Source: Strongylocentrotus droebachiensis (Eukaryota; Echinodermata; Echinoidea; Camarodonta; Strongylocentrotidae). Taken from it: DNA of 64,000 bases. The translations under genes were made by a program, and so were the position numbers. Position 1 is the stretch's first letter. Every line of letters begins with the position of its first letter. Where the stretch lies: contig JAVYIG010000407.1 of NCBI GenBank assembly GCA_035222895.1, positions 1-64,000 on the forward strand. Direction: 5' to 3'. The notes beneath the pieces were generated by a model, which was not told where the DNA came from, ran no database searches, and saw only the letters and a program-made list of their open reading frames with translations. Shown here one piece after another: positions 56,031 through 64,000 of the stretch.

Positions 56031-56676
56031 CAGTAAACTATTCTTACTTTCTTGCTCTCATTCTATTTTATTTCTCTTTAATATACTTTTTCAAGAAAAG
56101 TGGGGGGGGGGGGGGGCTCGAGGCTCTCGATCCCCGCCGTACCTCGGGCCCTGACATGTAGGAATCTCAAGAATCATATTCTTTGCCTGGCTGTAAATTT
56201 AGGAATTTGTCATTTTCCAACAAACACATACAAACGTATATAATTTACTAAAAAGTGAGGAAAAATTTCGGAAATTATGTCATTTCAGCATTATTTGTCA
56301 TCCACCGTTGTGGAATTAGAAATAAACCACGTTTGAATTTGATTTCCCCCAAGCCCCCCCCCCCCGCCCTCTATCAGTACGCCAGTATCTCCTCTTTTCC
56401 TTTTTTCTCTCCCTTTCCTTCCTTCTCTCTTATTTTTTTTGATTAGGGGGGGGGGGGGGGGTTAACAACCTGGAAGGCAAGGCCCTTTCGGCCCCCCGAT
56501 CTCCTTCTTCCCCCTTTTCTTTTCTTTTTCCTCTTCTTTCTTTCCCTTTTTCTCCTTTTTCCCTTCCCTTTCCCTTCTTTTCCTTTCTTCTCTTTTTTTT
56601 TTTTTTTTTTTTTTTGCGGGGGGGGGGGGGGGGCCAAGGCACGCTCGGCCCCCCTGGATCCGCGCCTGCCTGTATT

Positions 56677-57389
56677 AATCGAGCCCCCCCCCCCACCGTG
56701 GCTACGCTTATCACATGTCCTTACTCTTTATCGACTAAGATACGACTGAATGTATAAAGTGTGTCCCCCTCTTTAAACAAACAAAAAGATCCCCCCTTTC
56801 CCGGGCTCCCTATGATGGCGATATAAAAATGAAAATGAATCATAATTGAACTCCACTGTTATGTTTTCAAAAGAGGTGGCGCTAGACTACTTTACATCAT
56901 GTAAGCTCCTTACGATGAATAAACCCTATTCAAACCCAGGGGCGGCGGAACGACTTGCAAAGTTGGGAGGGGGGCACCAACAAAAAGGGGCAGCTACAAA
57001 AATACATTTTAAAAGCGAACATTTACAATTTTTAGTCATTTTTAGTTCATTTCATTGCGATTACATTATCAGGGATAATTTCAATATTTTGTTTATCTCT
57101 TTATATGGTCCTAGATATAGGCCTACTGATTATGGACCATACCTTACAGTTGGGTGTGATGGTCTGAATACTCATTAGCGATACGAGCGAGCAAACATTT
57201 TAAGAATTGTGAGGAGTCCATAGCCAAAATAACCATCCCTGATGGGGATATAAGCACAATCTATTCATGAAAGACTGAAAAGTCCCTTACTAAGTAACAT
57301 AATTATGTCAACTTTAAATGCGCGCTATCGTATAGCGAGCAAGCTTTGGGGAATTAAAGAAAAAGTTGATCTTAGTCGTTTCGAATTTG
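56677..57389. other. Non-coding stretch
   Basis: No gene seen. Confidence 0.4.
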
Positions 57390-58310
57390 GGGCACATGTA
57401 ATGGAGAAAGGAAAAGGGGGCACTTATCAAAAGGGAAAGTAACACCTATTAGACAAGAAAAGAAGCACGTGTCATACATTTTAAAAGGGCAATTATCAGA
57501 GGTGAAAGTGGGCACTTTTCGAACCTGAAAAGGGGCACTCATCAGAGATGAAAAATGAAAATTTGTCGAAGGAAAAGGGCCATCTATCAGATTTTGAAGA
57601 GGGTATTTAGTAGAGGATAAATGGGGCATCTGTGAAAGGGGAAGGGCTCTTAGTAAAAAGGAAAGGGGCACTTATCAGAAGGAAACAAGACACCCATTCA
57701 AAAGGAAAAGGGTGCACGTGTCAAAATAAACGGGGCACTTATAAAAGGTTAAAAGGAGAATTTATGAGATGGCGGAAAGGGCTCTTAATTTTAAAAAGGG
57801 AGCAAATATCAGGAGGAACAGGTCATTTATTAGAAAAGAAAAGGGGGCAAGTGTCAAAATAAAAAGAGCACTTGGAAAAGGGGAACTTGTCAAAGTAATA
57901 CGGGCTCCTCTTAGATCGGAATAGGAGAAATTATCAGAAGTGAAATGGGGCACTTGCCAGAGATGAAAGGGCACCTATCAGAATTTAATAGGGGCAATTA
58001 TCAGAGGTGAACATGGGCATTTAACACAAGGAAGAGGGACACTTATCATAATGAAATAGGGGGTAAGCCTACGTAAACATATACGGTGCACTTATTAGGA
58101 TTAGGAGCGGAAGGGGCACCTCTTATAAAGGACAAGGGTCCTTGTCAAAGTAAAGGGAGCAACTCTCAGATTTGAATGGGGACAATTATCAGAGGTAAAG
58201 GGGGCACTTATCACAAGTTGTAAGGGGCACTTATAAGTATGTAGAATGGATGCCTATTGGAACGAAAAAGTGGCACTTATCTGACGTAAAAGGGGGAACT
58301 TTTCCTTCAG
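57390..58310. repeat. Degenerate GGGGCACTTATCAGA minisatellite
   Basis: About 30 loosely conserved units of 25-33 nt of the form AAAGGGGCACTTATCAGAxGTGAA. Spacing is irregular and no reading frame is preserved. Confidence 0.8.
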
Positions 58311-58538
58311 ACAGTCGCTTCATCGAATAAGGTAACAGGTTTGGAAGGATGATTTTGTTTTTTCTGATCATATCTGATGATTATGTTGTTTTTATTAAGT
58401 TTGATATTCAAATAATTTCCTACATGAGATACACTCGATCATACCCCTCTCTGCTCTGCTTGATATTTAAGCTCAACTCTCTTGCTTACCTGTATGCAAC
58501 TTATGCATGCAAGACTTCGACTTTTCGTGGTATTACCA

Positions 58539-58990
58539 CAGTGGCGGATCCAGAGGGGGGGTTGGGGGGGTTGCAACCCCCCCCTTGGGCGGCCCAAAAA
58601 AAAAGAAAAAAAAAAAAGGAAAAAAAAAAAAAAAAAAAGAAAGAAAAAAAGAAAGAAAAAAGAACGCACGCTGGAGAGAAACCCTTTCAAGTTCAAATAT
58701 TGTGAGAAGATATTCAAACTCATCTGGTAACTTAACCAAACACATGATAACTCTGGATATAAATATGTATTAAACTGTTACTTGATTTAAAAAGACGTTA
58801 TCATGCACTGCTTTTTATGGTCTCCATTGTGTTAATAGATGCCAGGAAAACATCACTTACGGGGTTCAAATAAACACCCCAAAAAAAAATCGGGTCGCCG
58901 CTTCGCGGCTCGTGGACGATGCTCCGCATCGTCATTATTTTGGTCAAACCCCCCCCCCTTAGCAAAAAGCTAGATCCGCCCCTGCCACTG
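58539..58990. mobile_element. Possible GGCGGATCC-ended repeat
   Basis: CAGTGGCGGATCCAG at the left and GATCCGCCCCTGCCACTG at the right are inverted relatives of the hAT-like TIR at 54164. No target duplication matches, and the interior is poly-G/C and poly-A, so the two ends may belong to different copies. Confidence 0.35.
58897..58933. repeat. Two adjacent perfect stem-loops
   Basis: GCCGC-TTC-GCGGC at 58897-58909 and GACGATGC-TCC-GCATCGTC at 58915-58933. Confidence 0.85.
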
Positions 58991-60084
58991 ATCTACGGAA
59001 TTATCGCAGGAAGAAACACAAGAAGAGAAAAGAAGAAGAAAATAAGAGGTAGAGGAAGAAGATTGGTCCCCTTATCCCCGTACCCCTTATCCAGTTCTAA
59101 GGGCATTTTCTTGTTTTAAAATTTGACCAAAATTTGAGCAATGCTTACTTTCAACACCTGCACTTCTACAAATTGTAAATGTTACAAAACGTCTTAGAAA
59201 ATTGATTCCAATGATACCAAACTGTAATAATTTTCATGCATTTGTTTACTGCTGATATTATAAAAGTTAGAAGAGATCCTTTACAAAATCTATGGTAGCA
59301 TATCACAAAATAATCATTGTCAGATATTAATTAAGAATGCTTGATTCACGCTCTAAACATATAGGCACGAGATAACCGCGTCATATGACATTTCCTTGTG
59401 GAGCGTTGTGCAATGAAATACACACACCCATACAATAGGCGCCGGAAGTGGGGGGGGGGGGGGCAGGGGGCGCTCGCCCCAAGCCAAACAAGTGGGGGGG
59501 GGGGGGCAAAATGCAGTTTTGCCCCCAAAAACGCCCCCTTAAAAAAAGGAGTAAAGATGGTTTGTATTTTTTAACCCAAAAGACAAAAATAATTAAACCT
59601 GAATTAAATCACATACAATTTATATTCCATTCAAAGAAAAAGAAATTTAACAGGAATTAAATTTCTTATACATTCCGCATGCCTCTATATATATTTATCA
59701 ATGGCGGTTTGTATAGCGATACGCGCATATCGTGGAAATATTGTGAGAGCCATGTATCAAGTCTTTCGTCTATGTCTGATCGTCAACGAAACAGAGTTAA
59801 TTCTTTTCCCAATTCCGTTTGTTGCTACGGCAGGCAGCCAGTCAAAACTAATTCGTTTTATGGAAATGCAAGCACTACTTTAAACAAACAGAACTTTGTC
59901 ATTCCTTGCTCATTTTTCCTGATTGAGGTGTCATTATGAAAGAACAGAAAAGGAACTTTCTGGATATGTGAAGTTTTCTTCGAAATTCAGATACCGCCCG
60001 CCAAATGACTTTTGGTTTCCTTCCTTCAAATTGCTTTTAATCACTCATGCGTGAAATATGCAACATATGAGTTGCATTAATGAA
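58991..60084. other. Non-coding stretch
   Basis: Poly-G runs at 59450-59463 and 59494-59506. Two overlapping short ORFs at 59679-59939 have ordinary composition but no recognised domain. Confidence 0.4.
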
Positions 60085-60396
60085 AGAGGAGGATCTAAGC
60101 TTTACAATTAAATGTGATTAAGTTATGATAAAACATCGATAATTCTCGGTTTCGTTTTTTCTGGGTCGCACTGTAGATTTATTCTAGAGCAAACGAACAC
60201 CTTGTGATAGCCTCTTGCCCTTTACAGGTAGAATTAATTAAGAGGAGGATCTAAGCTTTACAATTAAATGTGATTAAGTTATGATAAAACATCGATAATT
60301 CTCGGTTTCGTTTTTTCTGGGTCGCACTGTAGATTTATTCTAGAGCAAACGAACACCTTGTGATAGCCTCTTGCCCTTTACAGGTAGAATTAATTA
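60085..60396 (+). repeat. Perfect 156-bp tandem duplication
   Basis: 60085-60240 is repeated at 60241-60396 without visible difference. It begins AGAGGAGGATCTAAGC and ends GGTAGAATTAATTA. Confidence 0.95.
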
Positions 60397-61409
60397 ATTT
60401 CAAGTGGTTGTAATCTTAGAACAGTTTCTTCGTTTGGAACGTACTTCTTGAAAAATCGATTCAATGGGATTTCAATTGCTGTTAAACTGTGGTGATTTTA
60501 AATAGTTCACGCAACAAGCAAACCTACAGTAACTGAACAGTTTTTTTACAAACCATTTGAGAATCGCGTTACCAATGTATGACCATCGTTATCTAGATAT
60601 TTTTGTTCTTTAATTCTTGACTTTAATCTCTCCATGGATCATATATTTCCACACCATTTCAATGAGCATACTCTCTTGCGAGAGACTTGTTTATCCGACA
60701 GCTCAACCATTTCAACATCATCGTCTACCTGCTGTCGTCCTCGAAGCCAGGCAAATGAGCGCGCAGGTGACTCCGGCCACTCCTTGCCACTCGTTCTCCA
60801 ACTCACCCTCGGCCACCTCGGGCAGCACGGATCCAGCCGGCGGAAAGGAAGGGGGCCAAAGAGGGGGCCCAATTCGTGAGAAAATATTGAGCCGCGAAAC
60901 AGCCAGCCGGTGAATAAGCGGGGGGGGGGGGGGGGGGGGGGGGATAGTGAGCACTAATTTTTGTTTTCCTCAAATTTAAAAATCGCACCCCCATGAGCAC
61001 CAGGGGAGGGGGCCCGTCTCCAAATAAAGGTAACATTAATGTGTTTTTACCTGTTTTTTCCCAGGAGGGGGCCCCCCGCGGGCCGCCCCCTCCCCCTGGA
61101 TCCGCCAATGCTTTACGAGACCGTCAGCCCGTAGACCGAAATTGTCGGTCTCGTGTGCCTTTTATTATAATAGTCCCTTTTCACAGGGTTTACTAATATA
61201 GACCGATACCCCACAATACTAATAGCCCACGAGATGATTTCTTTGGCCTCTTGCCACTTCTATTTAATTCTTTATTTTTTATAATCTTGTCATGGGTATA
61301 GTTGGTTTCGTGGGATTGTGGGATGTGGGACATTTTGGAACTTTCTTATTTGCTGTATTTTTTGTTTGTATTTTCTTTGTTTTGTCAGTCTCGTGAACAG
61401 TTCCCCCCC
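60397..61409. other. Non-coding stretch with poly-G and a small hairpin
   Basis: Contains a ~24-nt G run at 60919-60942, a GGATCCGCC end-like motif near 61098, and the 61115-61154 hairpin. ORFs at 60617-60913 on both strands shadow one another and none is convincing. Confidence 0.4.
61115..61154. repeat. Small hairpin
   Basis: ACGAGACCG (61115-61123) pairs with CGGTCTCGT (61146-61154). Confidence 0.8.
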
Positions 61410-61550
61410 CCCTCTCTCTCTCTTTCTCTCTCTCTCCCTCTCTCTCTCCCTATCTCTCTAGCTCTCTCCCTCTATTCCCTACTCACTCTCTTATCTCTCA
61501 CTCTCTCTTCATCTTTACTCCCTTCCTTTCCTTTCTCTCCCTCAATTTTA
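61410..61550. repeat. CT-rich microsatellite tract
   Basis: (CT)n and CTCTCCCT variants after a run of nine Cs. Confidence 0.85.
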
Positions 61551-61879
61551 GCATAACATTGTTTAGCACACTACATAATGATATATTAGCTCGAACACAC
61601 CCATACCCATACTTGCTTCAATATCATTCTTTTTTGTCTTATAATAATTCTAACTCATATTTTTCATCTATATATATAGATTTACATTATCAATAGATGA
61701 TATTTTAACTACAAATGTATCAAACAGACTCGGTAAACTGAAAATAATGAAATAGCAGACAGATTTGCGGGATATATTTCTTGGTTTATTTTGATAAAAA
61801 AGACTATAAAAACATAAGATTCTGAAGTTCACTAGAATCAATGTACAATATTAAGTTTAAAAATAATCAAATATTACTT

Positions 61880-62060
61880 AACAAACATAAGGTCCAAAAC
61901 GTTTAAACGAAGGTCAAATAGTTGATCTAAAAATTAATCCAAAATTATTAGACCAAGCTAAATAATCATTCCAAAGCTATAAGTTCAAAACAGTCAGTCC
62001 AAAACAATCATATTCCAAAAGGATTAGTCCAAAACAGTTATTCCGAAACAGTAATTCAGT
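61880..62060. repeat. Degenerate short tandem repeat (TCCAAAACAGTT)
   Basis: About ten units of 15-22 nt with the core (A/G)TCCAAAAC(A)GTTA, most regular from 61985 to 62055. Confidence 0.65.
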
Positions 62061-62119
62061 TCAACGCAGATAGGAAGAGAGATGGAGATGGAGAATGAGA
62101 GATGACATTCCATAATAAT

Positions 62120-62146
62120 AATGGTGCATAATTATTATGCACCATT
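62120..62146. repeat. Perfect 13-bp inverted repeat
   Basis: AATGGTGCATAAT and ATTATGCACCATT are separated by a single T. The location lies 3' of the 62400-63251 exon on its sense strand. Confidence 0.9.
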
Positions 62147-62212
62147 TTAAACTAGAAAGAAAACAAAGGAGGAAATCTACAATGCATGCACATTTTGATG
62201 CCCACTTTTCTT

Positions 62213-62262
62213 CCTTCTTCTTCTTCTTCTTCTTCTTCTTCTTCTCTTCTTCTTCTTCTTCA
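62213..62262. repeat. (TTC)n microsatellite
   Basis: About 16 TTC trinucleotides with one interruption. Confidence 0.9.
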
Positions 62263-62399
62263 AGTTTTGTTGTCGATTTCGAACCTATATGGAAAAGACA
62301 ATCAAATATATTTGAAAGGAGAATTATGCCTGTATAAAGAAACACATCCCCTATTCAGTGCGTGGTGCATGGAACTGAAAATATGTTTTTATAACAAAC

Positions 62400-63251
62400 C
62401 TTCTTCGCAGAGGAAGACGATGACGAATCATCGTACATCTTACGCTTCCTTGAGTTCGAGGTGGAAGATGGAACGAGAGGGACATTGATGGAAAGAGCAG
62501 GCCTGTTCTCAACAACGTCCTCATGTTGAGAAAACTCATCGTCCATCTTACGCTTCCTCGAACTCGAGGTGAAAGATGGAACGATAAAGGCGTTGGTGGA
62601 GTGAGCAGGCCTGTTCTCAACAACGTTCTCATGTTGAGAAAACTCATCGTCTCTCTTACGCTTCCTCGAGTTCGAGGTGGGAGATGGAACGAGAGAGACG
62701 TTGTTGGAGTGAGCAGGCCTGCTCTCAACAACGTTCTCATGTTGAGAAAACTCATCGTCCATCTTACGCTTCCTCGAACTCGAGGTGGGAGATGGAACGA
62801 GAGAGACGTTGTTGGAGTGAGCAGGCCTGCACTCAACGACGTCCTTGTGTTGGGGAAACTCAAAGAGAGGTTCTTCTTTGAGTTTCACTTCCAATCCAAG
62901 GACATCGTTGAGTGGAAGTCGACGTCGACACTGCAATGGAGTAGCCGACGGTGTCGACGGTGTCGACCCCGACTTGAGTCGATGCAGCTCTTCAACCGCG
63001 ATTTGGTTGAGGAGCTTCGACAACGGGATGATGAGCTGACGTTTGCCATGATGGTACTCAAAGTAGCCGTAGAAGTGAAGAGAGTGTCTATCCGTCCGAT
63101 GACGATAGCGACGAGGGATGTAGATGTAAACCTTTTCGTGGTTTGGAAGTCTCCGCTTCTCGACAAACTCGAGATTGGACATCTCGTCTTTCACGCTCTT
63201 AGCGAGGAGAAGAAGATGACCCTGAAGCTCGACGTCTGCTCTCAGATGACC
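62400..63251 (-). CDS. Internal exon of an unrecognised protein with four 36-residue repeats
   Basis: 852 bp (284 codons) between a good 3' splice site (TTTCATCTTTCGTTTACGTATTCACCAG before 63251, as two tracts) and a plausible 5' splice site (GAAG|GTTTGT at 62400). Both ends are phase 0, so the exon is symmetric. The frame is open through both introns, so a start at 63305 cannot be excluded, but MQILISFILFIFRLR reads like translated intron. The N-terminal third (MSNLEFVEKRRLPNHEKVYI, then a Tyr/His-rich RHSLHFYGYFEYHHGKRQLI and PLSKLLNQIAVEELHRLK) matches no family I recognise. The C-terminal half is four tandem units with SRKRK(M/R)DDE, a bipartite-like basic motif suggesting nuclear localisation, and ends in a poly-Ser run. 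The long antisense frame is a shadow. Confidence 0.6.
62427..62858 (-). repeat. Four 108-bp coding tandem repeats
   Basis: Units start (minus) at 62858, 62750, 62642 and 62534. Each encodes 36 residues beginning F(S/P)QH and ending RKRK(M/R)xDD or similar. Third-base and replacement differences are both present between units. Confidence 0.9.
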
Positions 63252-64000
63252 CTGGTGAATACGTAAACGAAAGATGAAAAGAATGAAAGAGATTAAAATC
63301 TGCATGAGTTTGATTAAAATAATAATAAAAATAGTAATAAAATCAAGTAAGAAGAGAGATAAAGTGAAAAACGAAGGCGTTCGTCATGCACAAATAAAAG
63401 ACTGAAATTAAATTGAATTTCAAGGGAAGGAAACATAAGTAAAAGAGAGGGAAAAAAGGAAAATAAGAAGAAATAAAAGAAGGAGAATTATACGAGATAA
63501 AGAGAAAAAAGGATTATAAGAGTGAACGAAATGAAGCAAAATATGAAAGAGAGAAAGAGAGAAAAGAGAAAGTTAGAGAAACTTGAGAAGTATAAACGTA
63601 AAATATAAAAGGAAAGGAGAGAATAAAAAGAATGAGAACAGAAAAGGAAGAGAAGTTAAATGAAATTTAAAAAAAGAAACAAGAAAAAAGAGGGTGAACA
63701 GATAAAATTAACGCCTTAATCCATCCTCTCTAAATATTCTTATCTCACTCATTAGCACCCTAGGCCCTCTCTTCAACTATAATGCTCAAACAAATTATTT
63801 ATCAAATAAGTGCTTTATGCGTCAACATCCGAAGTTATTCATTCATTTGTGATTATGCAATGAAATTCTACTAAATTAAAAGTGGAGAAGGATTGGACAT
63901 ATAAAAGTGAAAAAACAAACAAATCAGCCCATGGAGGAAACTAAGAGTGAATAGGATGAAAAAGGTGAAAGTTAAAGGAAGAACTTGAAATCGAAGAAAG
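63252..64000. other. Intron or intergenic, AG-rich
   Basis: Purine-rich with AAAGAGAG and GAAGAAA strings. Presumed intron upstream of the 62400-63251 exon; no further exon seen. Confidence 0.4.

Larger units (their letters stand above)
54164..56668. mobile_element. hAT-like non-autonomous element packed with satellite repeats
   Basis: TIRs CAGGCGCGGATCCAGG (54164-54179) and CCTGGATCCGCGCCTG (56653-56668) are perfect inverted repeats, flanked by an 8-bp direct duplication CCTGTATT (54156-54163 and 56669-56676). An 8-bp TSD with termini starting CAG is typical of hAT transposons. The 2505-bp interior has no transposase. It consists of a ~115-bp satellite, a ~100-bp GGGGCCC-type tandem region and polypyrimidine/poly-G tracts. 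Confidence 0.85.

Noticed and set aside
58349-58773. Lys-rich ORFs in three frames
   Set aside because: Produced by an A-rich run at 58600-58665.
62523-63266. 247-codon plus-strand ORF opposite the repeat exon
   Set aside because: Antisense shadow of the 108-bp repeats; the minus strand has proper splice sites and protein-like composition.

Overview
This window looks like nuclear DNA of a marine deuterostome invertebrate, most likely an echinoderm such as a sea urchin. That assignment is an inference. It rests on intron-split exons, AT-rich non-coding DNA, many GA/CA microsatellites and poly-G tracts, dispersed TACATGTA and ACCGGT palindromes, abundant foldback elements and DIRS-type retrotransposons. 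No prokaryotic operon, CRISPR array, rRNA or convincing tRNA was seen.

Layout. 1-8.4 kb is mostly non-coding, with an internally deleted Tc1/mariner element (2799-3642), a ~95-bp minisatellite (4.84-5.35 kb) and a 100-nt hairpin. 8555-14376 and 23640-29496 are two DIRS-type (tyrosine-recombinase) retrotransposons, both with their coding strand on minus. Each has 155-bp inverted terminal repeats, an intact internal complementary region (ICR), Gag-like ORFs, reverse transcriptase (RT), RNase H (RH) and tyrosine recombinase (YR), all broken by frameshifts. Copy 1 sits inside an older inverted-repeat element. Both carry a tandemly duplicated ~276-bp module made of consecutive hairpins. Three stems show compensatory base-pair changes between copies, and I consider this the most unusual signal here. 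14.5-23.6 kb holds a probable last coding exon of an unidentified minus-strand gene (16353-16439), a 245-bp foldback MITE (21065-21309), a second foldback (about 23062-23404) and members of a small hairpin repeat family that recurs up to about 38 kb.

29.5-38.8 kb is quiet non-coding DNA with more of those hairpins and a GC-rich 324-bp foldback. 38791-42020 appears to be one DNA transposon with an 18-bp TIR, a 4-bp TSD (AGCC) and eight copies of a subterminal 14-mer. It is interrupted by a second element with a 20-bp palindrome and a 151-bp tandem array carrying DR1-type nuclear-receptor motifs. 42.8-44.6 kb has a diverged direct-repeat pair. At 52980-53168 (minus) lies the first coding exon of a gene resembling SLC7A6OS/IWR1 (RNA polymerase II nuclear import). 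54164-56668 is a 2.5-kb hAT-like element with an 8-bp TSD, packed with a ~115-bp satellite. 57-62 kb is dense in minisatellites, poly-G tracts and a perfect 156-bp tandem duplication. 62400-63251 (minus) is a phase 0-0 exon of an unrecognised protein with four 36-residue repeats, each carrying a basic SRKRK-type motif.

No pathway joins the genes. The three host-gene fragments are independent, and mobile DNA dominates. Coordinates were counted by eye and may be off by a base or two. No alignments, folding or database searches were run.
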